A stretch of DNA of 64,000 bases from Gammaproteobacteria bacterium (GCA_020853135.1 JADYZO010000060.1:59161-123160), one strand, 5' to 3'; positions 51,460 through 61,391 are shown, counted from the stretch's first letter. Numbers and translations: made by a program. Notes: generated from the letters alone by a model not told the origin.

Positions 51460-52896
51460 GTGAGCCGCAGCCGCTTCATTGTTCTGGCATCGCTCGGCAC
51501 GCTGGTGCTGGTGGCCTGCACGGCGCCCCGTGCACCGGTGACCGTGACGCGGCTGTCGGTGCCTGCGCTGGGACTGGATGCCGGGGCGGCACCCGCCATC
51601 CAGGCGGACTGGTGGCGGGCGCTCGGTGATCCGCAGCTCGATCGTCTGGTCGCGGCCGCCCTCGCGGACAACCCGACACTCGAGGCCGCGCTCGCCCGCG
51701 TGCGCGGAGCACAGAGCCTGCTCGCCACGGCCGACGCGGCGCGCCGGCCGCAGCTGACGGTGGACGGCAGCGTGCAGCGCCAGCGCCTGAGCGATGCCTA
51801 CATCATCCCGCCGCCCTATGGCGGCAGCACGCGGGGCATCGGCGACATTCAGGCCAATCTCGGCTGGGATCTCGACTTCTGGGGACGCCAGGCCGCGGCG
51901 GTCGGGCAGGCGCGTGCCGAGGCGGGTGCGGTGGCGCTCGACTATGCGGCCGCGCGCCTGGCGCTGGCGGGTTCGGTGGTGCAGACCTACATCGACCTGG
52001 CCCGCAGCGAGCGCCAGCTCGCCACCGCGCAGGCGGTGCTCGATGAACGCAGTGCCGCCCTCGGGCTGGTGCAGCTGCGGGTGCGCAGCCAGCTCGACAG
52101 CGGGCAGGCGGTCCGCACGGCGCAGACCCTGCTGGCCGAGGCGCGGCAGGATCTCGTGCAGGCGCAGGCCCGGCGCGAGGCGCTGGTCCACGCCTGCGCG
52201 CTGCTCGCGGGCCGGGGTGCGGACTATTACGCGACGCTCGAGCCCCCCGTGCTGGTTCTCGATGCGGCGCTGCCGCTGCCGGACACGCTGCCGGCCGATC
52301 TGCTGGCGCGCCGGCCGGACATCCTCGCCGCCCAGGCGCGCATCACGGCTGCCATGGCCGGGCGCGAGGTGGCGCGCAGCGATTTCTACCCCAACATCAA
52401 CCTCGTGGGCCTGGCGGGCGTGCAGGCCATCGGCCTCGGCAAGCTCTTCACCAGCGATGCGGCCACCTACGGCGCCGGCGCCGCCGTGCACCTGCCGATC
52501 TTCGACGGCGGCCGGCTGCGCGCCGCCTATGCCGGGGCCAACGCGCGCGCGGACGGGGCGGTCGCCGACTACAACGGGGCGGTGCTCGATGCGGTGCGCG
52601 AGGCCGCCGATGCGCTGACCCGCGTGCAGAGCCTCGCCAGGGCGCTCGAGGCGCAGCGCGAGGCCAGCGCCGGGATCACCGCGCTCCAGCGCCTCGAGGA
52701 GGCGCGTTTCGGCGCCGGCCTCGGCTCGCGACTCCAGCTGATCGAGGCGGGCCTGCGCGCGCTCGCCGCCGGGCAGGCGGTCACCGATCTCGAGGCCGAC
52801 CAGGTCACGGCGCGGGTCCGCCTGCTGGTGGCGCTCGGCGGCGGCTTCGATCCCGAACACCTTGCCACTGTCACCGACACCAGGTCTTCACCATGA
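51460..52896 (+). CDS. Outer-membrane efflux lipoprotein (NodT/OMF family)
   Basis: 478 residues from GTG. Lipobox LVACT (Cys20). Two outer-membrane-efflux repeats: GDPQLDRLVAAALADNPTLE to DFWGRQAAAVGQARAEA, and SDFYPNINLVGLAGVQAIG to PIFDGGRLRAAYAGANA. It would form the TolC-type exit duct for EmrAB. The stop overlaps emrA (ATGA, 52893-52896). Confidence 0.93.
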   Translation: MSRSRFIVLASLGTLVLVACTAPRAPVTVTRLSVPALGLDAGAAPAIQADWWRALGDPQLDRLVAAALADNPTLEAALARVRGAQSLLATADAARRPQLTVDGSVQRQRLSDAYIIPPPYGGSTRGIGDIQANLGWDLDFWGRQAAAVGQARAEAGAVALDYAAARLALAGSVVQTYIDLARSERQLATAQAVLDERSAALGLVQLRVRSQLDSGQAVRTAQTLLAEARQDLVQAQARREALVHACALLAGRGADYYATLEPPVLVLDAALPLPDTLPADLLARRPDILAAQARITAAMAGREVARSDFYPNINLVGLAGVQAIGLGKLFTSDAATYGAGAAVHLPIFDGGRLRAAYAGANARADGAVADYNGAVLDAVREAADALTRVQSLARALEAQREASAGITALQRLEEARFGAGLGSRLQLIEAGLRALAAGQAVTDLEADQVTARVRLLVALGGGFDPEHLATVTDTRSSP

Positions 52897-54071
52897 GCGA
52901 GAACCACGAGAAGCCCGCCGGCGCAGCAGGCCCGGCCGGGACGCCCCGGCAACAGGCGCGCCGCCAGTGGCTCATGGTGCTGGCGGTTGTCGTCGTCGGC
53001 GGCGCCCTCGCCTACGGCGCCTGGCACCAGTTCTTCGCGGGCTCCCGCGAATCGACCGACGATGCCTACGTGGGCGGCGACCAGGTGATGATCACCGCGC
53101 GTGATCCGGGCACCGTGATCGCGCTCCATGCGGATGACACCGAGCGCGTGCGCGCCGGCCAGCCGCTGGTGGACCTCGATCCCGCCACGGCGGATGTCGA
53201 GCTGGCGGCAGCGGCGGCCCAGCTGGGCCAGGCGGTGCGCGCGGTGCGGGGCGACTTCTCGCGCGTGACGGCTGCGCAGGCGGAGGTGGCCGAGGCACGC
53301 TCGGCGCTCGCCCGCGCCCGCGCGGACCTCGCCCGGCGCGAACCGGTGGCGGCGCAGGGTGCGGTGTCGGGCGAGGAACTCGCTCATGCAGAGGAGGCCG
53401 TGAGCAGCGCCAGCGCCACGCTCGGCCAGGCCGAAGGCCGGCTCGCGCAGGCGCAGGCCCAGGTGCAGGGTGCCGAGGTGCGCAGCAACCCGGCGGTGCT
53501 GGCGGCCATCGCCAGCTACCGGCGTGCCGCCATCCGGCGCAGCCACATGCACATCGTGGCGCCGGTCGATGGCACGGTGGGCAGGCGCAGCGTGCAGATG
53601 GGCCAGCAGATCGCCGCCGGCACGCCGCTGATGGTGGTCGTGCCGCTGGAGCGGCTGTGGGTGGATGCCAACTTCCGCGAAACCCAGCTGGCCGACCTGC
53701 GCCCGGGGCAGCCGGCGAAGATCACCACCGACATCTACGGCAGCCGCGTCGTCTTCAACGGCCATGTGCTCGGCCTCAGCGCGGGCAGCGGCAATGCCTT
53801 CGCGCTGCTGCCGCCGCAGAATGCCACCGGCAACTGGATCAAGGTCGTGCAGCGCGTGCCGGTGCGCATCGGCCTTAACGCGCGCGAGATCGCGGAGCAC
53901 CCGCTGCGCATCGGCCTGTCGGTCACGGTGGAGGTGGACACCGCGGACCGCTCCGGCTCGCCGCTCGGCCGCGAGGCGCAGAGCCCCTATCCCGCGCAAC
54001 CGGGCCTCAGCCCGGAGGTCGAGGCCGCGATCGAGCGCATCATCGCGGCCAACGCCGGCGGGCAGCGGTGA
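52893..54071 (+). CDS. emrA: EmrA-type periplasmic adaptor (HlyD family)
   Basis: 392 residues. One N-terminal helix (QWLMVLAVVVVGGALAYGAW), STDDAYVGGDQVMITARDPG, a long alpha-hairpin with heptads (about 90-190), SHMHIVAPVDGTVGRRSVQM, and VDANFRETQLADLRPGQPA. It joins the inner-membrane pump to the outer duct. Overlaps the previous and following genes by 4 bases each. Confidence 0.94.
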   Translation: MSENHEKPAGAAGPAGTPRQQARRQWLMVLAVVVVGGALAYGAWHQFFAGSRESTDDAYVGGDQVMITARDPGTVIALHADDTERVRAGQPLVDLDPATADVELAAAAAQLGQAVRAVRGDFSRVTAAQAEVAEARSALARARADLARREPVAAQGAVSGEELAHAEEAVSSASATLGQAEGRLAQAQAQVQGAEVRSNPAVLAAIASYRRAAIRRSHMHIVAPVDGTVGRRSVQMGQQIAAGTPLMVVVPLERLWVDANFRETQLADLRPGQPAKITTDIYGSRVVFNGHVLGLSAGSGNAFALLPPQNATGNWIKVVQRVPVRIGLNAREIAEHPLRIGLSVTVEVDTADRSGSPLGREAQSPYPAQPGLSPEVEAAIERIIAANAGGQR

Positions 54072-55594
54072 ACAGCCCCGGCGCGCAGGCGCCGCTGCAG
54101 GGTGGCGCGCTGGCGCTGACCGCCTTCGGGCTGGCGCTCGGCACCTTCATGCAGGTGCTCGACTCCACCATCGCCAACGTCTCGCTGCCCACCATCGCGG
54201 GCAACCTCAGTGTCGGCGCCAGCCAGGGCACGTGGATCGTCACCTCCTTCGCGGTGGCCAACGGGGTGGCGGTGCCGCTGACCGGCTGGCTGATGGGCCG
54301 CTTCGGCGTGGTGCGGGTATTCGTGACCTCGGTGGTGCTGTTCACGCTGACCTCGATGCTGTGCGGCCTGGCCTGGAGCATCGAGTCGCTGATCTTCTTC
54401 CGCATCCTGCAGGGTGCGGTCTCCGGCCCGATGATCCCCGGCAGCCAGACGCTGCTGATCGCGATCTTCCCGCCGGCCCGCCGCTCGACGGCGCTCGGCG
54501 TGTGGTCGATGACCACGCTCATCGGCCCGGTGGCCGGACCGATCCTCGGCGGCTACATCTGCGACAACTACCACTGGAGCTGGATCTTCCTGATCAACGG
54601 GCCGGTGGGCGTGTTCTGCGCGCTGGTGTGCTGGCGCGGCCTGCGCCACCGCGAGACGCCCACGCGCCGGCTGCCGATCGACACGGTCGGCGTGGCGCTG
54701 CTGGTCCTGTGGGTGGGCGCGCTGCAGGTGGTGCTCGACAAGGGCAAGGATGCCGACTGGTTCCACTCGACGTTCATCACCGTGCTGGCGATCGTCGCCC
54801 TCGTGCTGTTCCTCGTCTGGCTGGTCTGGGAGCTGACCGACGAGCACCCGGCGGTGGACCTCAGCCTGTACCGCAACCGCAACTTCCTCTTCGGCACGGT
54901 GGCCTTCTGCTTCGGCTACGCGGTGTTCTTCGCCAACCTGCTGCTGATGCCGCTGTGGATGCAGACCCAGCTCGACTACACCGCTACCTGGGCCGGGCTG
55001 GTGGCGGCACCCGCCGGGGTGATCGCCTTCCTGCTCACCCCGCTGGTGGCGCGCGCCGGCAACCGGGTGGACACCCGGCTGATGGCGACGATCGCCTTCG
55101 TCGCCTTTGCCGTCTCCTATTTCATGCGCGCGGATTTCACCACGCACGACGACCTGCTGACCTACGTCCTGCCGCTGCCGGTGCAGGGCATCGCGATGAG
55201 CTGCTTCTTCGTGTCGCTGCTGACCATCCAGCTCGACGGCCTGACGCCCGAGCAGATCCCCATGGCCACCGGCATCTCCAATTTCGCGCGCATCACCAGC
55301 GGCAGCTTCGCCGCCTCGCTGATCACCACCCTGTGGGACCGGCGCGAGGCGCTGCACCAGAGCCGGCTGGCCGATCACCTCACCGTGCTCTCGCCCGACT
55401 ACCGCGCCACCGTCGAGGCCATGCAGGCGCTGGGCGTCGGCGCCGGGCAGGCCGCCGGCATGATCACGCGCGAGATGGTGCGCCAGGCCTACCAGCTCGC
55501 GGCGAACGAGATCTTCTGGCTGTCGGGCTGGGTGGCGCTCGCGATGACCGCGCTGGTGTGGCTCACGCGCCGGCCGCACACCGGCCACGCCTGA
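54068..55594 (+). CDS. emrB: EmrB-type DHA2 drug exporter
   Basis: 508 residues from GTG (GTGA with emrA), 14 helices. VLDSTIANVSLPTIAGNL and GTWIVTSFAVANGVAVPLTG with motif A LMGRFGVVRVF, then FRILQGAVSGPMIPGSQTLL and GGYICDNYHWSWIFLINGPV. Proton-driven export of hydrophobic drugs with EmrA and the outer factor. The four genes marR-omf-emrA-emrB form one operon. Confidence 0.94.
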   Translation: MNSPGAQAPLQGGALALTAFGLALGTFMQVLDSTIANVSLPTIAGNLSVGASQGTWIVTSFAVANGVAVPLTGWLMGRFGVVRVFVTSVVLFTLTSMLCGLAWSIESLIFFRILQGAVSGPMIPGSQTLLIAIFPPARRSTALGVWSMTTLIGPVAGPILGGYICDNYHWSWIFLINGPVGVFCALVCWRGLRHRETPTRRLPIDTVGVALLVLWVGALQVVLDKGKDADWFHSTFITVLAIVALVLFLVWLVWELTDEHPAVDLSLYRNRNFLFGTVAFCFGYAVFFANLLLMPLWMQTQLDYTATWAGLVAAPAGVIAFLLTPLVARAGNRVDTRLMATIAFVAFAVSYFMRADFTTHDDLLTYVLPLPVQGIAMSCFFVSLLTIQLDGLTPEQIPMATGISNFARITSGSFAASLITTLWDRREALHQSRLADHLTVLSPDYRATVEAMQALGVGAGQAAGMITREMVRQAYQLAANEIFWLSGWVALAMTALVWLTRRPHTGHA

Positions 55595-55630
55595 GGCGCT
55601 GGCGCAGCGGGCCCGGGCGCCGGCGGCGCC

Positions 55631-56089
55631 TCAGTGCTGCCCGTAGAAGTGCCCGATGAACGCCTTGCGGAAGCCCTGGTGGCAGCCGAGGCAGCCTTCC
55701 TGCACCCTGGCGAACGCGGCGATGACGGCGGTGCCATCGCCCCGTGCCGCGGCCGCGCCCATGGCGGTTGCCGCCTCATGGGCCTCGGCATCGAAGCCGC
55801 GGAACCGGCCGGCATCCGCGCCCAGCCAGGCGATGATGCGCGCCTTCTCCTCAGGTGGCGGCTCGGCGTGGTGGGCAATGCCCGGCGCCAGTTCGGCCAC
55901 CTTCGCCCAGTCCTCGACGGCGATCGCGCCGGTGACCGCCTGCATGTCCTGCCCGAGCTTCTGCATGGCACCGCGCAGGGCCATCGGCGGGGCTTCCTCC
56001 CCGGTGTGGGCCTGCAGCGCACTGGCGCCGAGGAGTGCGAGGAGCAGGAGGGCTGCGGCAGGCAGCCTGCGTGCGGGAGTGTCGTTCAC
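55631..56089 (-). CDS. Cytochrome c' family protein
   Basis: 152 residues from GTG. Signal peptide (RRLPAAALLLLALLGASALQA), then helices and near the C-terminus EGCLGCHQGFRKAFIG with the CxxCH haem site. The Met/helical pattern (MQKLGQDMQAVTGAIAVEDW) fits class II cytochrome c, four-helix bundle. Likely a periplasmic electron or NO carrier. 17 bases after cytochrome b561, same operon. Confidence 0.88.
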   Translation of the reverse strand: MNDTPARRLPAAALLLLALLGASALQAHTGEEAPPMALRGAMQKLGQDMQAVTGAIAVEDWAKVAELAPGIAHHAEPPPEEKARIIAWLGADAGRFRGFDAEAHEAATAMGAAAARGDGTAVIAAFARVQEGCLGCHQGFRKAFIGHFYGQH

Positions 56090-56106
56090 CGGGGGAATCC
56101 TCTGGT

Positions 56107-56694
56107 TCAGTGGCTGCGCCTGGCGGAGCGGGCGGCGAGCCGCGCGGCCTGATGCGCGGGCAGCATGCGCAGCAGGCTGTTGTCGTGCAGGAAGTGGTGG
56201 TGGTAGAGCGCGGCCAGCGCGTGCAGGCCGATGAGGTAGTAACCGATGTTGCCGATGGTCTCGTGGATCTCCTCGAAGTCCCCGGCGAGCGCCTTGTCGG
56301 GGCCGGCGAGTGCCGGCAGCTCCAGGCTGAAGAACGGGACGGGCTTGCCCTTGAGGCTCAGCGTGATCCAGCCGAGCAGGGGCATGACCACGAGGAAGAC
56401 ATAGAGCGTGATGTGCCCCAGCGTCGCCAGCGCCTGGTGCCAGGCGGGCGGCAGCGGTTCGATGGCGGCGAGGTGGACGCGGTGGCGCAGGCCCAGGCGC
56501 GCGATGGTCAGCACCAGCACCACCAGCCCCACCATGAAATGCCAGGTCTTCATGAGTTCCCGCGGATCGCTGCCCTTCGGGTAGAACTCGCGCAGCTCGA
56601 TCAGCGCATAGGAGCCGGCGAGCAGCAGCAGCGTCAGCCAGTGGATGCCGATGGAGAGCGGGGGATAGCGGTTGCTGGCCTGCAATGTATTCAC
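56107..56694 (-). CDS. Cytochrome b561 family protein (YodB-like)
   Basis: 195 residues from GTG. Four helices with haem-ligand His in PLSIGIHWLTLLLLAG, LMKTWHFMVGLVVLV, and EIHETIGNIGYYLIGLHALA, and HHHFLHDNSLLRML. Members transfer electrons from the quinone pool to periplasmic acceptors; the adjacent cytochrome c' is a natural partner. Divergent from the MFS gene. Confidence 0.9.
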   Translation of the reverse strand: MNTLQASNRYPPLSIGIHWLTLLLLAGSYALIELREFYPKGSDPRELMKTWHFMVGLVVLVLTIARLGLRHRVHLAAIEPLPPAWHQALATLGHITLYVFLVVMPLLGWITLSLKGKPVPFFSLELPALAGPDKALAGDFEEIHETIGNIGYYLIGLHALAALYHHHFLHDNSLLRMLPAHQAARLAARSARRSH

Positions 56695-56867
56695 CTGCGG
56701 TCCGTCCGGGGCTGGTGTCAGGTGCCGACCCGGGCGGTTCGGGCCGGGTGTCCGGGGCCAAAGATACCGCGTGTCCGGCCGCTTGGCGACACGCCGGTGG
56801 CGCGCGTGGCGTGCGCAGGGCTGCTTTGCTAGGCTGTGCGCCGATCCGGCCAGGCCTGCACCCACAC

Positions 56868-58076
56868 GTGAACACCCCCTCCACCCGCGCCGGCAGCCTG
56901 CCTGCCGAGGGCACGGCCTATGGCGTTCTCGCCGCCATCAGCGTCTGCCACCTGCTCAACGACATGATGCAGTCGCTGCTGCCGGCGATCTACCCGGTGC
57001 TCAAGGCCAACTACGGCCTCACGTTCGGGCAGATCGGGCTGTTCACCTTCACCTCGCAGGTCACCGCCTCGGTGCTGCAGCCGCTGGTGGGGCACTACAT
57101 CGACCGCCGGCCCAAGCCCTATTCGCTGGCGATGGGCATGGGCAGCACGCTCTGTGGCCTGCTGCTGCTCGCCTATGCCCACAACTTCAACGTGCTGCTG
57201 GTGGCCGCCGCCCTGGTCGGTGTGGGCTCCTCGGTGTTCCATCCCGAATCCTCGCGGGTGGCGCGCATGGCCGCGGGCCACCGCCACGGGCTGGCGCAGT
57301 CGCTGTTCCAGGTCGGCGGCAATGCGGGTTCGGCCACCGGGCCGCTGCTGGCGGCATTCGTCGTGCTCACCCACGGCCAGGCGAGCGTCGCGTGGTTCTC
57401 GCTGGCCGCGCTGCTCGGCATCTTCCTGCTGGTGCGGGTGGGGCACTGGTACAAGTCGCAGGGGCTCGCGCGGATGGAGGCGGGGGCCGCCAGCCGCGCC
57501 GGGGAGCCGCCGCTGCCACGCCGGCAGGTGGCGCTCGCCATCACGGTGCTGGTTGCGCTGATCTTCTCGAAGTTCTTCTACATGGCGAGCATGACCAGCT
57601 ACTACACTTTTTATCTGATCAGCGAGTTCGGGGTCTCGGTGCAGGGCTCGCAGCTGCACCTGTTCGTGTTCCTCGCCGCGGCCGCCGCGGGCACCATTGC
57701 GGGGGGCTGGATCGGCGACCGCATCGGGCGCAAGAAGGTGATCTGGCTCTCCATCGTCGGCGTGCTGCCCTTCACGCTGGCGCTGCCCCATGCCAACCTG
57801 TTCTGGACCGGCGTGCTCAGCGTGCCGATCGGCTTCATCCTCGCCTCGGCCTTCCCCGCCATCGTCGTCTACGCGCAGGAGCTCATGCCCTCGCGCGTCG
57901 GCACCGTCGCCGGGCTCTTCTTCGGGCTTGCCTTCGGCCTCGGCGGCATCGGCGCCGCGGTGCTCGGCGAACTGGCGGATGCCACCAGCATCGGCTTCGT
58001 CTACCAGCTCTGCGCGTTCCTGCCCGTCATCGGCCTGCTGGCGGGATTCCTGCCGGCGGTGGAGGGCCGGGCCTGA
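56868..58076 (+). CDS. MFS transporter, fosmidomycin-resistance (Fsr) type
   Basis: 402 residues from GTG, twelve helices. VCHLLNDMMQSLLPAIYPVL and FTFTSQVTASVLQPLVGHYI, GVGSSVFHPESSRVARMAAG, and HGLAQSLFQVGGNAGSATGP are the Fsr hallmarks (SSVFHPE and QSxFQxGGNAG). Fsr exports fosmidomycin and related compounds. Its 3' end is followed at once by an IS3 remnant. Confidence 0.92.
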   Translation: MNTPSTRAGSLPAEGTAYGVLAAISVCHLLNDMMQSLLPAIYPVLKANYGLTFGQIGLFTFTSQVTASVLQPLVGHYIDRRPKPYSLAMGMGSTLCGLLLLAYAHNFNVLLVAAALVGVGSSVFHPESSRVARMAAGHRHGLAQSLFQVGGNAGSATGPLLAAFVVLTHGQASVAWFSLAALLGIFLLVRVGHWYKSQGLARMEAGAASRAGEPPLPRRQVALAITVLVALIFSKFFYMASMTSYYTFYLISEFGVSVQGSQLHLFVFLAAAAAGTIAGGWIGDRIGRKKVIWLSIVGVLPFTLALPHANLFWTGVLSVPIGFILASAFPAIVVYAQELMPSRVGTVAGLFFGLAFGLGGIGAAVLGELADATSIGFVYQLCAFLPVIGLLAGFLPAVEGRA

Positions 58077-58118
58077 TCACCGTCGCTGTGGCTGAATCGA
58101 TGCGGGCAGGAAAACCCT

Positions 58119-58394
58119 TTGCTGCGTCATTGGGTCGAGGTCCAGTGCTTGAGGAAGCCGAACCAGAACGCCTACGTCGAGTCGTTCAACGGCCGGCTGC
58201 GGGACGAGTGCCTGAACGAGCACTGGTTCATGAGCCTGCCTCATGCTCGCGCTGTCATCGAAGCCTGGCGCCGGGAATACAACGAAGAACGACCAAAGAA
58301 GTCACCCGGCGGGCTCACCTCCGCCGCCTATGCCCAGCAGTTGGCCGCAAGGCCGTTACAATTGCCGGACGGCTCTATTGCCAAGCACTACTGA
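58119..58394 (+). pseudogene. IS3-family transposase (OrfB), C-terminal remnant
   Basis: About 90 residues: [49 protein letters not shown], the last part of the IS3 integrase core including the final Glu (YVESFN). The rest is gone and no second end is visible; the sequence to about 58410 resembles an IS3 right end. Inserted just after the MFS gene. Confidence 0.85.
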
Positions 58395-58668
58395 AAGCGG
58401 GGGGACGTCGGCTGGGCTGCTGCTTGCGACTCTCCAAGCTCACCTGACGGCCTGATAGTGGCTGGCCGGAGGCACGCAATCGGTGACGGGTCGCGGTTTC
58501 GAAGTTGTTGGTCGTGGCGGTGGGTCAGCGGCCGCCAATTTCGGACATTTTTAGCCCTGTTTGTCCCATAATTCATCCGCGGCATCACGCCACACCGGCC
58601 GCCCTTCCGTTGCCTCCCTGCGCGGACTAACCTAGCCAGATCCTCGGTTTCCAGACAGGCACTTCCGC

Positions 58669-59586
58669 ATGGCCACGACCACATTCCAGAAGTATTACCA
58701 GGCGCCCCTCCCGGCGATCATCGCGCTGCTCGTCGTCTTCGGCTGGCAGGGCGTGGGCCACTACGTCATGTACATGATGGAACACGTCTGGCTGAAGGAA
58801 CACGTGTTCATGGCCTCGTTCTTCCTCGGCCTCATCGGCGCGGTGATGGTGTGGGTCGGCGGCAAGCGTCCGGAGCTTTCGGCGACCCTGCTGGGGTTTG
58901 CCGGTGGCAGCCTGATCTGGCTCGCCTGGATCGAGTTCAGCTTCGTCTATGTGGCTGATGACCTGGGCGTGAAGCCGGTGGTCTGGGGGGCCAAGGAGAC
59001 GCTGCCCGAGTATCGCGTGATGCTGTCCTCGATCGGCGTGCTGTTTGCCTCGCTGCTGTATTTCTTCTCGAGACGGGACACGCGCTGCAACATGTTCATG
59101 TGGATGCACCGCAACTTCCACCTGACGCCGCCGGGCGAGCGCACCGCGGTGGCCGATCGCAATATTTCGTTGCTGGTTGCCATGGAGACGATCTACGTCA
59201 CCTGGTTCTGCTACATCGTCCTGCTGATCCTGTACAACCCGGCCTTCTTCGGCACTGATTCCCCGGCGACCTTCATCGCCTGCGGCCTCTTCGCCATCTG
59301 GGCGGCGTACCTCGGCCAGCGGCTGTGGTGGTACCAGCGCGTCGCCCCGGCCATGCGCTATGCGATCCCCACGGCGATCATCGCCTACAACGTGGTGGAG
59401 ATCCTCGAGAAGTGGGGCAAGATCGCCGAGATCTGGGTGCAGCCGGGCAAATACGCCGTGCAGATCGGCCTGGCCATCGCGGCGCTGGTCATCGTGATCG
59501 CGCTGGCCATCATCAGCCCGGCGCGGCGCATCGTGCAGCGGCCGCAGGATGGCGACCACGGTGACGCATCCCCGAAGGGGGCCTGA
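58669..59586 (+). CDS. Hypothetical polytopic membrane protein
   Basis: 305 residues, about eight helices. Starts MATTTFQKYYQAPLPAIIAL; has FGWQGVGHYVMYMMEHVWLK, an acidic outer loop, RRDTRCNMFMWMHRNFHLTP, and RLWWYQRVAPAMRYAIP. Aromatic and Met-rich, no known motif. A well-spaced ATG follows a 100-base leader. Strong hairpin downstream at 59625-59651. I do not recognise the family. Confidence 0.75.
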   Translation: MATTTFQKYYQAPLPAIIALLVVFGWQGVGHYVMYMMEHVWLKEHVFMASFFLGLIGAVMVWVGGKRPELSATLLGFAGGSLIWLAWIEFSFVYVADDLGVKPVVWGAKETLPEYRVMLSSIGVLFASLLYFFSRRDTRCNMFMWMHRNFHLTPPGERTAVADRNISLLVAMETIYVTWFCYIVLLILYNPAFFGTDSPATFIACGLFAIWAAYLGQRLWWYQRVAPAMRYAIPTAIIAYNVVEILEKWGKIAEIWVQPGKYAVQIGLAIAALVIVIALAIISPARRIVQRPQDGDHGDASPKGA

Positions 59587-59624
59587 GTTCCGCCGGCCGG
59601 GATTCCCCGGCCGATGTCTGCAAG

Positions 59625-59651
59625 GTGGCCCGGCTCAGTGAGCCGGGCCAC
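59625..59651. terminator. Long GC hairpin, probable terminator
   Basis: GTGGCCCGGCTCA (59625-59637) and TGAGCCGGGCCAC (59639-59651) form a perfect 13-bp stem around one base, between convergent genes. The T run is weak (GCGTTTG), so termination strength is uncertain. Confidence 0.6.
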
Positions 59652-59700
59652 TGCGTTTGGGGTGGTGGCCAGTCCCGGCCCGGGACACGGTGCGCGAGGC

Positions 59701-60303
59701 TCAGCTGCCGCCGGGCACTCCGCTGGCGGCCTCTGTGGCCGAGAAGTCGCCATCCATCCGGTGGCTGTCGGCCTCGCGCTCGGCGAGGCGCAGTTCGTTC
59801 TCCGCCGAACGCAGGATTTCCTCGCCTTTCCGGATGGAACCGAGGCGCGTGCGTTCACGTCCGCGCATGAGGACCGGCGCCCAGGCGGCGGTGAACACGG
59901 CGCCAACCAGCGCGCCAGGCCAGCCGAAGGCCCAGAAGGCGCCGCCGACCAGGATCCAGAGGATGGTGAGGATGTCGTACCACACGCCGCGCCGCCAGGA
60001 TGAGCGCAGTGATTGCTCGCGCAGGTCATCGAGCTTCCGGCGGGTCTCGGCGGCCACCGTGTCCCAGTACGCCACCGTGGCGGCGCCCTGCTCGCGGCGC
60101 TTCTCGTGGAGGTCCCGCTCGAGATTGATGAGCCTGCGACGCAGCGCACTGTCGCCAATGGCGAAATAGCGCTCACGGCGCGCAGCGCCCTCGGCGATCT
60201 CGCCGCCCAGCGCCTGCTGCTCCAGCGCACGGCGCTCGGCTTCCAGTGCATGGATGCGGGCGTCGATGGCATCGAGCGTCTTGGCGGCCTTGAAGCGGCT
60301 CAT
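59701..60303 (-). CDS. Hypothetical coiled-coil membrane protein
   Basis: 200 residues. Residues 1-100 are a charged helix likely to be coiled coil (IDARIHALEAERRALEQQAL, LINLERDLHEKRREQGAATV). Two hydrophobic segments lie at about 108-145 (WYDILTILWILVGGAFWAFG, PGALVGAVFTAAWAPVL), followed by another charged helix (EEILRSAENELRLAERE). No family recognised. Convergent with the polytopic protein gene. Confidence 0.72.
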   Translation of the reverse strand: MSRFKAAKTLDAIDARIHALEAERRALEQQALGGEIAEGAARRERYFAIGDSALRRRLINLERDLHEKRREQGAATVAYWDTVAAETRRKLDDLREQSLRSSWRRGVWYDILTILWILVGGAFWAFGWPGALVGAVFTAAWAPVLMRGRERTRLGSIRKGEEILRSAENELRLAEREADSHRMDGDFSATEAASGVPGGS

Positions 60304-60462
60304 GGCTGTCCGGATGAGCTCCCCTTGCTCCAGGCCACCACTTTACCGCAGCGGCGGGCATTTGGCCGTGCTTGCGCCACAGTGTCCGGCAAGCGGGCGG
60401 TCTGGCAGCCGGCCGGTGTGCCCGCTAATCTGGGCGAGCCGGCTGCGGCTGGCCTCAACCGG

Positions 60463-61390
60463 ATGGATGAATCGATGCTGCCAGGACCTCCTCTCCAGCC
60501 CCCCCGCCTGCGGGGCGTCAACCTCGGTGGCTGGCTGGTGCTGGAAAAGTGGATGACGCCGAGCCTCTTCGCGGGGCTGGCGGCCACCGACGAGACCACC
60601 TGGTGCGCGGAGCTCGGCGCGGCGGCGGGGCCGCGGCTGCGCCGGCACTGGGATACTTTCATCACCCGCGAGGACTTCGCCTGGCTGGCCGCGGTGGGCA
60701 TCAACGCGGTGCGCATACCGCTCGGCCACTGGGTATTCGGGCCGCCGTATCCCTGGCACCCGAAGTACGGCGCGAGCCGCCATCCCTTCGTCACCGGCGG
60801 CATCGAGGTGCTGGACCGGGCCATGGGCTGGGCCGGGGAGATGGGCCTGCAGGTGCTGCTCGACCTGCACGCCGCGCCCGGCTGCCAGAACGGCTTCGAC
60901 AACGGCGGCATCAAGGATGTCTGCGAGTGGCACACGAAGGAGGAGTACATCGCGCACTCGGTGGATGTCCTCGGGCGCCTGGCCGCCCGCTATCGTGGGC
61001 ATCCGGCGCTGTTCGGTATCGAGTTCCTCAACGAGCCGCGCTGGGACGTGCCCACGGGGATCCTCAAGGACTACTACCGCCGCGCTCTGGCGCGACGAGG
61101 CCGGGTTGGTCCAGCATGAACTCGGCGTGCCGGGGATCGCCGGGGAGTGGAGCCTGGGCCTGGACCTCAAGGTCGTCTCGCTCTGGGCCGAAGGGCCGTA
61201 CAACCACGCACTGGAGGACCTCGACGGCTTCCAGGTGGATACCGCGAACCGCGCCTACGGTGCCGCGCAGATCACCGCCTTCGAGCACTACCGCGGCTGG
61301 TTCTTCTGGAGCTACCGCACCGAGACCACGCCGTCCTGGTGCTTCCGCGAGTGCGTCGGGCGCGGCTGGCTCCCGGCCTCGTTCAGCTGA
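60463..61390 (+). pseudogene. GH5-type exo-beta-glucanase, frameshifted with internal deletion
   Basis: The first frame (60463-61119) has the GH5 exoglucanase start LRGVNLGGWLVLEKWMTPSL, INAVRIPLGHWVF, LQVLLDLHAAPGCQNGFDN and FGIEFLNEPRWD (acid/base Glu). The second frame (from about 61085 to 61390) has GVPGIAGEWSLGLD (nucleophile Glu), TANRAYGAAQITAFEH, GWFFWSYRTET and SWCFRECVGRGWLP. Between them about 90 residues normally present after YYRRA are missing and the frame changes. So it is inactive. It would have cut beta-1,3-type glucans. Confidence 0.88.
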
Positions 61391-61391
61391 G

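Noticed and set aside
61085..61119. Separate GH5-like genes in two frames
   Set aside because: The halves complement one another as one family, so a single broken gene is the simpler reading.
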